NCBI GenBank assembly: GCA_027486835.1
Contig: JAIXOJ010000198.1
Coordinates: 92,563-156,562, forward strand
Reading direction: 5' to 3'
Source: Chitinophagaceae bacterium
Lineage (GTDB): Bacteria; Bacteroidota; Bacteroidia; Chitinophagales; Chitinophagaceae
Length of the DNA: 64,000 nucleotides
Below, in pieces: positions 27,201 to 38,900 of this stretch; within the stretch, counting starts at the first letter, position 1, and the number at the start of each line of letters is the position of its first letter. Position numbers and translations under genes: made by a program. Below the pieces are notes generated by a model. It was not told where the DNA came from. It did no database searches and worked only from the letters and a program-made list of their open reading frames with translations.

Positions 27201-29045
27201 GTAGGTACAGGTGGCAATACTGGTACAATCAGTGGAACGGTTCAAGTAGAACGCTTTATTCCTAAAGGATATAGAGCATGGAGAGACATAGCACCAGGTG
27301 TGTTCAATGCAGGAAGTATTTACAACAACTGGCAAGAAACTGGTAGCTATGCCAATACTGGTTATGGCGTATTTATTACGGGAACTACCTCAGCTACCAA
27401 TGCCCACGCAGTTGATGCAACTACTGGCTTAGACCAAACGGTTAACAGTTTAAAATCGGCCTACACGTTTACAGGAGGTAATTGGAATGCAGTTACCAAC
27501 ACGAAAAATACGAACCTCAACCCATTCCTTGGCTACCGTGTATTGGTGCGTGGTGATAGGACATTCAATTTGTACACAACTCCTATCTCTACCGTGGGTA
27601 CTACAGGATTCTTATTAATGGTAAATCCTACCGCCATTCGTGCTAAGGGTAATTTGGTTACAGGAAATGTGGTGTACGCAACTTCTGGTATTACCAATGC
27701 GGTAGCAGGTTCTACCTACAATAATGCGTCATTTGGTTTGAATAACACTTCAGCAACTGGGTTCAGCTCAGTAGCTAACCCTTATGTAGCCCCAATAGAT
27801 TGGAAAAACATTTGGGACAACAACAGAGCGGTAAACTTAACCGCTACTTATTACTACTTAGATCCTACAATTGGTTCTACAGGAGCGTATGTATCGTACA
27901 ATGCCATCAGCGATGTTACGAGCAACAGCCTTTCTGGTACACGCCGCTACATCCAAGCGGGTCAAGGCTTCTTTGTTCAAAACACTACTACTTCCCCTAG
28001 CTTGACAATCACTGAATCCGACAAGGCCATAAGTTCTACTAAAACAACAGTGTTTGGAAATGCAAATCGTAGCCGTTTGGCAATTAACCTGATGAGAGCG
28101 GAAAGTGGTGATTGGAAGCAAATGGACGGGGCAACTATTGTGTTTGACCAACAGTTCAGCAATAAATTAGGCAGAGAAGATGCGGTGAAAATGATCAATT
28201 CAGGTGAAAATATTGCTATCAACAGCAATGGTCAAACCCTGAGCATAGAAGGTAGATTACCTGCATCAACAACTGATAGCATCAATCTGAAACTTAATCA
28301 AATGAACGGTTCTTACGACTATCAATTGCAAGTGGATGCTACAAATTACACAACAGATGGTGTAGCTGCTTACTTGTATGATGCGTTCAAAAACACAACT
28401 ACGCTATTAACTAGTGGTGTAAATAGTATCAATTTCAGCATTGATGCTTCAAAAGCAAGCTATGAAAATAGGTTTGGTGTGGTGTTCAAACCAACTGCTC
28501 CTTTGGGTGTGAAAAGCATTACAGCTACTGCTGCTCTTAAAGGAGAAACCGCTACTATTTCATGGAAAGCAATAGGAGAGGAGAAAGTTGCGAAATATGA
28601 GGTGGAAAGGTCAGGGGATAGCCATACATTCACAAAAATTGGCGAAGCTATTTCAGCTCAGAACTTAGAGGCTTCAAACTATACTGCCACCGACAATAAT
28701 GTAAACGGCAATAGTTATTACCGCATAAAAGCCACAAACTTTGATGGCAGCGTTCAATACAGCAACGTGGCAAGATTAGAGTGGTCAGTTGTCAATGCGC
28801 AATTGTCAATTGCTCCAAATCCAGTAAAAGCAACATTGAACATCAAATTGAGCAATGTTACTTCTGGCAGCTACACATTGAAAATCACTAATGCCGAAGG
28901 CAAACAAGTGGTGAACAATAAAGCGAGCATCAGCAATGGTATTGTATATAGCTTACAAGTAAGTAACCTAGCAAGTGGTGTTTACACTGTTGAACTCACC
29001 AACACCAATGGAGAAAAGTGGGTTGAACAAATGGTGAAACAATAA
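21207..29045 (+). CDS. Giant T9SS-secreted surface protein
   Basis: About 2,612 residues from the ATG at 21207 (a TTG three codons earlier is less likely). Signal peptide 1-20 (ISELNAQ). Residues 20-590 form a propeller-like module homologous by eye to those in the two T9SS lyases downstream: 'KSVVTSDGTGLWMSY', 'GILYQAL', 'KGFCFVQ', 'GGIYKYY', 'NYLSVTAQ' and 'DVFRGISAAP' occur in the same order. It is interrupted by inserted beta-repeat units ('GPGIP..TTI'). Two repeats beginning 'YYKGTGN' (about 592-780) and a long Thr/Ser/Asn-rich beta-helix-like region with 'ILGGNITVLGNLTLQSG' motifs follow. Near the C-terminus are a FN3-like domain (about 2430-2525) and a T9SS type A sorting domain ('SIAPNPVKATLNIKL'). 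No catalytic motif was seen; it is likely an adhesin or glycan-capture protein. Confidence 0.85.
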   Translation: MKRILFSLLFAFLVISELNAQNIRALTPGNFVVLQQNNLSGTPGLINFREYTPAGNLVQSKDLSTLTSPNNPLYLTSVGTGETELGFMSRSGNGQYATFGAYGQASTTGNRIGALVKYDGTINSATTFTGSSYQFLTSSPATTNSTSLTLSSNPNFSASQAGAASNATTGTTTLTLSGANANFINGNYVYGPGIPANTTIVNGGGTAALTLSNTTIGTNSGSTYYTSTSLYKISGTGIPSNTTITGYITTTRVATLSQAATVANSAVLTVELTSPTSNFPPKSVVTSDGTGLWMSYSGLSGTANGILYQALNGTGTPTSILASATGNSFRQMNISGYDNNLYTSRAGQVYNYFSGTPTTTQTSANNPPNATSGNSRAASKGFCFVQPISGVGEVMYQAVAATASAAAATNGVTSGSSTVTLGAANATFAVGNFISGPGIPNGTTITANNGSGVLTISQSATSSQSAQTYYTSLPSIGGIYKYYRTTTGSAWTPAGSFGTSANNYLSVTAQPKPGGGFTLYAVKYSFAGNSTNITPTVDGLPRIVKIDDAAAYNATMNATESVIVTGSAARDVFRGISAAPTVAANLAVYYYKGTGNVDDVNSWTDNYDGSAGTSPANFTADNQVFILKNAATINSFSGSSWIVSGTNSTIYVGDGFNAVSFVASNKTVTINGTGISTSNVNFGSSLTTGFSAFYYKGTGNLESLASWGSLSDGTGVAPSDFTSNGITYTIKNASSATIGANWVVSGTSSKVVVGDGTNATSFIIPSAFTYTGTVDVSANATLTTQNSSTVLPTIGTLSAGSTISFSGSTSQSIPVLTTYQNVIVNNSAGAILGGNITVLGNLTLQSGTLADRGFTLTLRGNILGSGTHTSGGFKMSGISFSAGATSIVLPSAPSYLTVNLPIYAPGFDKQTRVTAYDPVTRTISFTPATLSAGTNVTVFNIPNGNGNITALGAYTWTSGNTVTLSSTPSTSTGIVIGYPITAASGIPAGTVVTGYNGSTTLTLSQTPTASGTFTSQAVGRIVAQNATAANATNLTLGDASGTLTLGNITVGNSSASSGATTVTLGNTVDLNGQLIFQVNSTTTTTSTTNYIDLNEKTLNCHSVISPNVSNSWILLGGSNSSTTSSFNLYSARIANGGALTLRLDATKKYLNSFITTGYSSVNSTSPLTIASDVIVKNFTLGAAGVVVNTGIAATPASVTILNTFSRLLPVNNGQIVAGGSNLIRFSNTAALTLPSTNPFGSGFSLAASTTLGSTTMTLQTPNLNIQAGMGIGNSSLSTIPLENGTTVAAYDGNLTITLSKAAIASSTNQTQFFSSPFSTANNSISICDIVINGGGAVNLGCNVGFGGSITLSNNSSLGVGANTLGLYTDVLSIASGSTLTANSSSSLVFGGTAANLSIPSNITALNNLTINNTNGVTMNSNISLAGTLTLLNGNLKNTVSNNITLANATSVNLSGGGFLVAPVFGTTVNLEYRANAQAVAIDNAPDPVAYTTGKEIPTSTSVLNNVSFNAYSLSGITVTNAGEGYTNAPSISIGSGWAASTAYTVGTQVTNGGNLYTCTQAGTSATANGPLDYGNSLTDGTVKWDYVGVAPQAYCKLNGSGGISVVMTMNGSGYTSAPTITITGVSGNNAGVTTTATATAVLTSPTITLGSNATINGVLSLTNGKLLLSFFNLTIGSSAGAITGANSNSYILTDTTGKLIRTNVPLNTATAFPMGIVGYYTPLTITNTAGNGSTMSVGARRYFNYSVGDSTQALFLQWSVLGTVATTSNITYQFNTGNQAPDFVVTSACELGTYKTSYVVKQVGIPTSLGGGVYTLSTTGLTVPTSGENFYVIGNTGNIVVTATTWTGGTGTTNWNSFDNWDNGVPSGSSVDVTIPNTSIKPTLTTTQSVKSLTLASGAILTITSPGSLLVTRDLTNNGTITGTGLVTMNGTSLQTIYGTGTTATNFTVNNTGGVTVASGNNKLNLSGLLSLKLGLLTTNGNVVLKSTSIVNSATVASVGTGGNTGTISGTVQVERFIPKGYRAWRDIAPGVFNAGSIYNNWQETGSYANTGYGVFITGTTSATNAHAVDATTGLDQTVNSLKSAYTFTGGNWNAVTNTKNTNLNPFLGYRVLVRGDRTFNLYTTPISTVGTTGFLLMVNPTAIRAKGNLVTGNVVYATSGITNAVAGSTYNNASFGLNNTSATGFSSVANPYVAPIDWKNIWDNNRAVNLTATYYYLDPTIGSTGAYVSYNAISDVTSNSLSGTRRYIQAGQGFFVQNTTTSPSLTITESDKAISSTKTTVFGNANRSRLAINLMRAESGDWKQMDGATIVFDQQFSNKLGREDAVKMINSGENIAINSNGQTLSIEGRLPASTTDSINLKLNQMNGSYDYQLQVDATNYTTDGVAAYLYDAFKNTTTLLTSGVNSINFSIDASKASYENRFGVVFKPTAPLGVKSITATAALKGETATISWKAIGEEKVAKYEVERSGDSHTFTKIGEAISAQNLEASNYTATDNNVNGNSYYRIKATNFDGSVQYSNVARLEWSVVNAQLSIAPNPVKATLNIKLSNVTSGSYTLKITNAEGKQVVNNKASISNGIVYSLQVSNLASGVYTVELTNTNGEKWVEQMVKQ

Positions 29046-29069
29046 TTGATTTACTGATAATTGATAATT

Positions 29070-29100
29070 ACTTCCCGAAAGTTTAAAACTTTCGGGAAGT
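29070..29100 (+). terminator. Intrinsic terminator of the giant surface protein gene
   Basis: A perfect 14-bp stem (ACTTCCCGAAAGTT/AACTTTCGGGAAGT) with a 3-nt loop is followed by TCTTTTT. It lies 25 bp past the stop codon and should end the SusCD-giant gene transcript. Confidence 0.88.
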
Positions 29101-29257
29101 TCTTTTTATGTCCTTTTTTAAGGTAAGAAGTAAACAGTAAGCTCTATCAATTTTCCGTTTGATGGTGCTTCTCTAATGTTTTTCGAGAAATAAATATGAT
29201 TATGTTTTTGAATTAGCGGAAAATTATTATTCACCCATTCGGTTTCTCTAATCCGTT

Positions 29258-29425
29258 ACAACTCCCAAAATAGGAGTTACAACTCCCAAAATAGGAGTTA
29301 CAACTCCCAAAATAGGAGTTACAGCTCCCAAAATAGGAGTTACAACTCCCAAAATAGGAGTTACAGCCCCCATAATAGGAGTTATAGCTCACTAAATTGG
29401 AGTAACAACTCACTAAAAGGTAGTT
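29258..29425. repeat. 21-bp hairpin minisatellite
   Basis: Eight units of 21 bp start at 29258, 29279, 29300, 29321, 29342, 29363, 29384 and 29405. The consensus ACAACTCCCAAAATAGGAGT(T) contains the inverted repeat AACTCC-7 nt-GGAGTT, so every unit can form a 6-bp hairpin. The last three units decay progressively. The array lies between the terminator of the giant surface protein gene and the start of the giant lyase gene. Confidence 0.95.
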
Positions 29426-29919
29426 AATGCTCGCCAAATGGTTGTTGAACCCAGCTACGAGTGACTTACTTCATGCTTAAGGCGACTTGATTCTTGCTAG
29501 TAACGGCTTCATTCATTCAAAGGCGTCTGTGAGCTTCCAAAAGGTGAGGATACCACCAGTTTCAATTTGACTGGCTACAGTAAATAATCTTTTTCTCCAA
29601 TTAATTGCCAATAAACTGTTCACATGTGGGTGACGGTGCCGAAGGCGTAGAAGCAGGCAAGGTAAAAAATCATAAACAGCGAAACACTAATAATCAATAC
29701 TTTAAGAATAGCCTTTTCCATCTCTTCTATCATTAACAAAAGAGACTGAATGCTAAGATTTTACCTAGAATCTATCCGATGTTTTTTTAAATGAGTATTT
29801 AGAGCAAGCATTAATAAAATTATTTTAATGATAAAAAATTGGAGTGCATTCGAGGTTTTCGCAATCCAATTTCTCTAAGGGTTTATAACGATTTGCTTTC
29901 ACCAAAAAAACGATGCAGT
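29426..29919. other. Leader region of the giant lyase gene
   Basis: About 490 bp between the 21-bp array and the ATG at 29920. A long open frame extends upstream to a TTG at 29839, but that segment does not look like protein-coding sequence. No promoter element, RNA gene or repeat was recognised. Confidence 0.5.
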
Positions 29920-32900
29920 ATGAAATGTTGCAATTTTAAAAGTTTTAGGTTTATTATGCTCCTAATAATTGGAGTGATCGGAACATTAGTTTCCAATGCC
30001 CAAACCTACCTTTCATTCGAAGATGCCACTCCTCCTACAGGATGGACAAATACGGGCATAAATCCATTAACCACAGATTCCGCGCATTTTAAGCTTGGAA
30101 GAATGGCTCTAAAATGGAAATGGAATGCTAGCGATACATTAAAAGTAGATAACCCAGATACATTATTAACTGTCTCAAGTATTTCTTCCAATACAATAGG
30201 TTTTTACACATGGGTGTATAATGAAAATCCAAAAAATGATTCCTTAAAGTTTTTAATAACGGATGCTGCTAAAACAGTAAATCTTACTTTTAAAATGTAC
30301 ATCAATTTTAAAGGTTGGCGATGTGTATATGTGGATTTAAAAGGGGATTTGAAATATTCATTTAATGCCTCTAAGCCATTAAGATATTTGAATATTATAG
30401 CTCCAACCACTGGTAGTGGAAATTTGTATTTTGATTTATTTGAAATGCAAAATGGTGCTCTTTGGAATAAAGGGAATGATTTCTTTGTGAATGTAGATCC
30501 ATTTCCACCTTATAATTATGTGTCACCTAGAAAATTAAATCCAGATACAAGCTCAGTAAACTTATCTGATTCCGTTTATGCTAACATTATTCAAAATAAA
30601 CTAGAAGCTTGGATAATTGATTCTTCTGCAATTGCAGGAGATACGAGAGGCTATTTAAACAGTAGGGTTAAAGGAATTCAAGATTGGGTTAAAGAAGCAA
30701 CCACGAAAAGTTATAGTCCTATTTATCGTATAAAATTTCAAAGGCAACCCGATAATTCTGTTATAGCTTATGATTCTATCACAGGAGAAGGAATGGGGTT
30801 ATTTTCTGAGCAATTCTTCTATTCACAAAGAATATCAGAGTATACTAATAATATATTGCTTCAACTAGCAATAAATTATAAAGTATTTAAGGTGTCATCA
30901 GATTTGCAAAGATGTATTGACATCTTAGATTGGATGTATGATCAAGGAGTGGCAGATAGTAGTACGATGGGGTCGTTGTATCTTCAAACTGTTAGATTAA
31001 CTGCTTTGCCACAGGCATTCTTCATTCTCCGAAATGACTTGCCAACAAGTACTTACAATAATACATTGAACACCATTCGTTGGTTAATATTATTTGGCAC
31101 CACCTATGGTAAGAAATATGCATCAATGGAATCGAAAAATGCAGATGATATTAGAGGGGCAGGTATTGGTAAACTTATCTATGCTTTAAGCTTAAAAAAT
31201 CAAAAAGAAAGAATTGTTTCATTAGATAGTTTGCAATCTTTTTTCAATTTTGCATTTGCACTTGCACCCGGTGGCACAGACATTTTTAAGTTTGATTATT
31301 CTACATACCACCATGGTGGGACATATACTAGTGAGTACGGGGATGATGCCTTGCACCAAGCTTCATTAATTTATTATTTTTTAGACAATACTAACTTTTC
31401 ATTGAGTGAACCTACTTACAATCTACTTAGGAACACATGGCTTCGGTATGATTTACTTTCAACCAATTATGGAACACCTGCAGGAACGGGTGGAAGATTT
31501 CCGGTAAATACTGGTGTAAATGGAAATATGTTGGATAGGGCGCAAGCTTTAGCTGCTTTATCATTAACAGCAAAAGGAGGTTTAGATGACAGCCTAAAGG
31601 GTACATTAAATAGATTGGTGAATATTGATACTGCTTTATTAAGGGCAAATTCAATATTGAAAACTTCTGCATCTATTCAATATACAAATAGCCTTGGTGC
31701 AGTAAAAGATTTGATTCGCGCACTGAATATACCTATAACTGCAAAGGATTCTATGGAACCTGCAGATGTTCAGTACATGCCCTATTCTGGTTTGTTTATT
31801 CACAGAAATAAGGGATGGCTTACTACAATCAAGGGATTTAGTAAATACATTTATGATTATGAATGTTTGGGAGGTGACAATTATTTAGGTAGATATTTGA
31901 GTTATGGTAACATGGAAATCTCTTCTTCTGTTAAAAAGAAATTGAGGTTAGTAGATAGTTGTTATGATTGGTCGCATATTGCAGGTACAACTGTTAAATA
32001 CCTTCCATTGTCAGTAATTAGAACAGAAGATTCTTTATCGAGCGGTACCTATTGGCGGTTTAGTGATCAAACATTTCTTGGAGGGTTGCGCATGAACGAT
32101 AGTATTGGCGCATTTTCCATGTTTCTCCATAATACGACTAAAGAATTCGATTCCACATTCCGAGCAAAAAAGTCTTCTTTTTTCTTTGGAGATGTAATTT
32201 ATAATATGGGTAGTTCTATAAAGAATACAGATAATGCCAACCAGACCCATACTACTTTATATCAAACCTTAATACCAATAAATTCGAGTCCACTTGTATA
32301 TATCAATGGGGTTGTGGATACCATTTCACACAATTATCCAAGTCTTACAAACAACTTATCAATTAAAGATTCATGGGGTAATGCCTACATTGTTTATGGA
32401 GGCAATGATAGCCTTTATATTAAAAGAGAAATAAGAGACAATTTAGTGAGAAATACAGGTGTTAAAGGCTTTTTTAATCGTACTTATGATGTTGCCTATT
32501 TAAGCCATGGCAAAACGCCAAACAATAAAAAATATAATTACGCAGTATTGCTTCAACCTACTCAACAGGAAATTGATACTTTGATGAACACATCAAAACC
32601 TGTTTTTCAAGTGTTACGTCAGGACGATTCTGCCCATGCTGTTTATAATACATTACAAGGAGTTTTCGGTTTTTCATTTTTTACCCCTACTGCAACTTTA
32701 AATTTTAGTCGTTCTATCTTAAGAAAGGTGTACAATCCTTCTATTATAATGGAATCAATTAATGCTGATTCATGCAGCCGAACAATTGTGTTTACTGACC
32801 CTGATTTGAGAAGAACAGCTGCTACAGGAAGTGCAGGAGATACCTTATTTGGTCAATATAAATTGGACAGCTTAGATATTGCAGGCAAGTTTGTAGTAAT

Positions 32901-35900
32901 TAGTGGAGATACAAGTGACGTGTCATTATCCTATTTGGGTTCAAATTTAAGTAGGCTATATATTAATGCTAGCGAAGGGAAAATGTACAAGATACAATTG
33001 GCAGCCATAAATACCGCTGCCAAATCAGTACCATTTACTGATGGAAGTATTGCAGTAGTAAGGCTTAATAGTGTTTCAAGTGCAGGAACCCAAGTATATG
33101 TTGATGAATATGATACTTTGGGAAATGTATTGCAAACAATTACCCTTGATTCAGTTTACCAACCAAATGCAAATACATCAACCGAAGAAGGCTATGTTAC
33201 CCTTTCTGGTGATGGACAATATATAGGACTTACTGGCTATGCAAGAATTTCCAATGGTAGTGGGGCATTATACGGAAGTAGATTTGATACCTTAAATAGG
33301 GCAATAGCATTCATTAAGTATGATGGTTCAATCCAAAGAAAAAACATCATGCCATCATTGGATATCAGCAAATTATTTTATCCTAAGTCGGTTTATACAT
33401 CTAATGGTACAGATTATTGGCTTGGATATGGACATTTATCTGGCAATTATGGAGGCATTATGTATGGAAAATTATCAGCAAGTACGAAGCCCGATACCTT
33501 GAAAAGTATTACTCCATGGGCAACAGGAAGATCTGTAAAACAACTTAACCTAAACCCAGACGATTCTACTCTTTATTTCAGTCAAGGCTCAAACCAATTT
33601 TTTAAATTTTCTTCAAGCACGCTCCCCAAGGATAGCATTGTTCCCCCTGCCGCACAACCTGCTGCTTTATCAATGCCCAATAAGGGAGGAGCTAAGGGTT
33701 TCTTTTTTGTAAACAATGGTAATAGTAAGTTATTGTATGTGGCTTATTCAGCTACAAATGGTGGAGGGATAATAAAATATTTAAAAAACGCTAGTAATGG
33801 TTGGGATTCTGTAGGATATTATGATACTGCTAGTAGAAATTATTTATCAATAAGTGGAGGATTAACCTCAAATGGGGTTACACTTTTTGCAGTAAGGAGT
33901 GCAGTTAATTCCAATTCCAATTCGGCTTTAGTAAAAATTATAGATACAGGAAGTGTATCATTTAGAGCATCATCTGCTGTTGTTCTCGATTCTGGTACTA
34001 ATAAAATATTTAGGGGAGTATCAGTAGTGCCTCATTTACCCTTAACGATACCTAATCAAACTTATGGTGCTTCCCCCTTCAACATTACACCGCCAGCTTC
34101 AAGCAGTTCAGGAACAATTACCTATACAAGTAGCAATCCATCAGTAGCAACTATAAATGGTTCTACAATAACAATTGTTGGCGCAGGAACGGCAGTAATA
34201 ACTGCTATCCAATCCTCTTCATCTAACTATTTGGCAGGTGTAACATCCGCAACCTTAACTGTTGCCAAAGCACCTTTGACAATTACTTCTATTCCTCAAA
34301 CAGTAAGTTATGGTACTGCTATTTCAAGTGTGACAAATGCTGGAACTTATACTGTGAATGGTTTAGTAAATGGAGATGTAAGTTCAGAAATTTTAAATAA
34401 TCTTTCTTATTCTACCAATTATACCAACACAACTGCTGTTGGTGCTTCTGGAATAATAATTACCCCCATAGTATCTGGATTAACTGCAAAGAATTATACT
34501 TTTATTGCAGCAAGTGCAGCAATAACAATCATAAAAGCAACACCAACTATTACTACGCTTCCAACAGCTTCCAATATCACTTTTGGGCAAACCTTGGCGG
34601 CTTCAAACCTAAGTGGGGGAGTGGGAAGTGTAGCAGGTTCATTTGCATTTACTACTCCTTCAACACCACCTAATGCAGGTACTTCTAGTCAGAGTGTTAC
34701 TTTCACGCCAAGTGATTTGGTTCGATACAATACTGTAACATTCAATGTAAATGTGACTGTTGTAGAAGCAACACCTACTATAACAGTTACACCAACTACT
34801 TCAAATCTTATTTATGGACAAACATTGGCTGCTTCTTCACTTAGTGGGGGAGTAGGAAGTGTTGCAGGAACATTTGCTTTTACAACACCTTCTACCGTTC
34901 CAATTGTAGGTACTACCAACCAAAGTGTAACTTTTACTCCTATCGATGTAATTAATTATAGCCCTGTTACTTTTAATGTAACTGTAACCACAGTAAAAGC
35001 AGTCCCTTTCACAAATGGGGGTGTAGCAGTGGTGAGGTTGTCGAGTGTATCTGGGGGAGGTAATCAAGTTTATGTAGATGAGTATGATACATTGGGCAAT
35101 GTAAAACAAAGTATTATCATGGACTCCATTTACCAGCCTTCTGCTAATTCATCAGTAGAAGAAGGGTTCTTGTCTCTTTCTGGTGATGGTCAATATATTA
35201 GTCTTACAGGCTACGCTAGGACTACAAGTGCAAGTGGTGGGGTTTATGGAAGCCGGTTTGATACCTTGAATAGGGCGATAGAATTTATCAAATACGATGG
35301 CTCAGTACAAAGGAAAAATATTATGCCATCATTAGATATCAATAAGGCTTTTTATCCAAAATCTGTTTATACGCCAAATGGTACAGATTTTTGGATAGGA
35401 TACGGGCAATTATCTGGTAATTATGGTGGTATTATGTATGGGAAATTAACTTCTAAGTCAACCCCTGATACCTTAAAGAGTATTACTCCATGGGCAACAG
35501 GAAGATCTGTTAAACAATTGAACCTGAATCCTGACGACTCTACACTTTATTTCACTCAAGGTTCAAGCCCTTTTTTCAAATTTTCATCTAGTACCCTGCC
35601 TACAGATAGTATTGTACCTCCTGCAACACAACCTGCCACCATTACGATGCCTTCAAAAGGTGGAGCCAAAAGTTTCTTCTTTGTTAAAAGAGGTACAAGT
35701 AAGCTTTTGTATGTTGCTTATTCAGCTACAAGTGGTGGCGGGATAATTAAATATTTAAAGAATGCCAGCAATGGATGGGATTCAATTGGTTATTATGATA
35801 CGGCAAGTAGAAATTATTTATCAATTACTGGTAGGTTAACTACCAATGGTGTTACCTTGTTTGCAGTAAGAAGTGCAACTAACTCAAACACCAATTCAGC

Positions 35901-38900
35901 CTTAGTGAGAATTAATGATACTGGAAGTGCGCCTTTCAATTTAGCCACATCGTTAAGACTTGATTCGGGTGCCAATAAGGTATTTAGAGGGATATCTATC
36001 GTGCCACAAACAACTGTATCCCCAACCTTATCTTTTTCTATACCGTCTAAAACTTATGGGGCAGTATCTTTTGTGTTAACACCACCTACTTCAAACAGTA
36101 CTGGTGCCTTTACTTATACCAGCAGCAACCCTGCCGTAGCAACTATAAATGGATCTACTGTGACAATAGTTGGTGCAGGAACTACGGTAATTACAGCAAT
36201 CCAAGCACAGACGGTGTATTTTTTATCTGGATCTACCACAGCAACACTTACAGTTGGTAAAGCTGCGCTAAATATTACTGCGAATGCACAATCTACAATT
36301 TATGGTACTGCGGCATCTGCTATAACTGGGGCAGCTAACTATACGGTTACTGGACTTCAAAATGGAGATGCATCTTCTGTAATATCGGGCACAGTGACAT
36401 ATTCAACCAATTATACAAATACTACCTCTGTAGGATCATCTGGAATTACTATTAATCCTGTGGTTAGCGGACTAACAGCGAATAACTATACATTCAATGC
36501 CGTAAGTGCTGCAATAACCATTACAAAAGCAACACCTACCATAAACACTGCACCAACTGCATCAGGTATTACTTATGGTCAAACTTTAGCTGCTTCTATT
36601 TTAAGTGGCGGCATTGCAAGTGTGCCTGGAACATTTGCATTTATCAATCCTTCAACTGTCCCAACTGCAGGATCTGCGAATCAAAGTGTAAGATTCACAC
36701 CTACCGATGCGGTTAATTACAATACAATTACAATTAGTGTAAACGTTTCAGTTTCAAAAGCAACCCCTACCATCAATACAACTCCAACTGCAACTAGTAT
36801 TACTTATGGGCAAACATTGGCTTCTTCAACATTAAGTGGGGGAGTTGGAAGTGTATCAGGTTCATTTGCATTTACTACACCCTCAACAGCACCAAATGCT
36901 GGTACTACAACTCAAAGTGTGACTTTCACACCAATTGACATCGCTAATTACAATACTGTTACTTTAAATGTTACTGTGACTGTTTCAAAATCAACACCGG
37001 TTATCAATTCATATCCAACAGCTTCGGGTATCATATTTGGACAAACCTTAACTGCTTCTACTTTAAGTGGAGGTGTGGCAAGTGTAAGCGGTGCGTTTGC
37101 TTTTGCGGCCCCGTTAAATGTTCCAAATGCAGGCACCGCCAATCAGGTGGTGGTATTTACGCCTACAGATCCTGATAATTACAATGCCGTTTCATTTAAT
37201 GTATCTGTTGCAGTATCAAAAGCAACGCCTACAATCAATCCTTATCCAACTGCATCAGATATTACTTTTGGTCAAACTTTGGCTTCTTCCAATTTAAATG
37301 GAGGGGTAGCAAGTGTTTCAGGAATATTTGCATTCACTACTCCTGCAACAGTACCAAGTGTTGGTACAGCCAATCAAACTGTGGTATTCACACCAATTGA
37401 TTTGGTTAATTACAATACAGTTTCCTTCACTGTTTCAGTAACTGTTGTAAAGGCAACACCAACAATCACTACTTCTCCAACGGCTACGGGTATAACTTAT
37501 GGACAAATTTTGGCTTCATCAACCTTAAGTGGGGGCGTGGCAAGTGTAGCAGGAACATTCGCATTTACTACACCTTCTACAGCACCAAATGCAGGAACAG
37601 GCAGTCAAAGTGTGACATTCACCCCAACAAATACCACTAGTTATAATACAGTTACCATCAGTGTAAATGTGTTGGTAGCAAAAGTAAATACCTCTATTAG
37701 TACTGCGCCAACTGCTGCTGGTATTACTTATGGACAAACATTGTCTGCTGCTGTTTTAAGTGGAGGTGTAGCCAGTGTTGCAGGAACATTTGCGTTTACA
37801 ACTCCTTCAGTAACACCTAATGCAGGAACTGCTAGTCAAAATGTGACTTTCACACCAACAGATGCCGCTAATTACAATTCTAGCTCTACCAATGTAAATG
37901 TTACGGTAATAAAAGCCACCCCAACCATTGTAATTACGCCAACTGCTTCTAACTTAATGTATGGTCAAACCTTAGCAGCTTCTACTCTAAACGGGGGCCT
38001 TGCGAGTGTTCCTGGAACATTTACATTCATTACACCTTCCACTGCACCAGTTGTAGGGGTATCCACTCAAAATGTGCGATTCACGCCAACTGATGTTGTT
38101 AATAACAATATAGTTGTTCTTAGTGTAAGTGTGACCACAACATCTGCATCACCATTTACAAAAGGAAGTATTGCTGTAGTAAGATTAGCAAGTGTTACTT
38201 CTGCGGGCAATCAAGTATTTGTAGATGAATATGATACTTTAGGAACGCTAAAACAAAGTATTTTACTAGACTCCATATATCAACCAAGTGCCAATACATC
38301 AACTGAAGAAGGTTTTTTGACGCTTTCAGGCGATGGTCAATATGTTGGTCTTACAGGTTATGTAAGAACATCTAATGGAAGTGGTGGATTATATGGAAGT
38401 AAGTTTGATTCCTTAAATAGGGCGGTTGCATTCGTGAAGTTTGATGGTTCTATTCAGAGAAAAAATATAATTCCATCGTTAGATACTAGTAAAACATTTT
38501 TTCCAAAGTCAGTTTATACACCAAATGGTACTGATTTTTGGCTGGGCTATGGGCATTTATCTGGTAGTTATGGAGGCATTATGTATGGTAAAATATCCAA
38601 TAGTTTAAGACCAGATACTTTGAAAAGTATTACCCCTTGGGCCACAGGAAGGAGTGTAAGACAATTAAACTTGAATCCAGATGACTCTACCCTTTATTAT
38701 ACAGTTGGGTCTAGTCCAATACCCAAATTTTCATCTAGTACCTTACCTAAAGACAGCATAGTACCGCCTGCAACCCAACCAGCCAACATAACCATGCCTG
38801 GTAAAGCGGGAGCAAAAAGCTTCTTCTTTGTAAAAAATGGGACTAGCAAATTATTGTATGTTGCCTATTCTACCACAAGTGGGGGTGGTATTATTAAATA

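Noticed and set aside
29839..29919. TTG-initiated extension of the giant lyase
   Set aside because: The ATG at 29920 directly precedes a standard signal peptide homologous to that of the paralogue, so the extension is untranslated leader.
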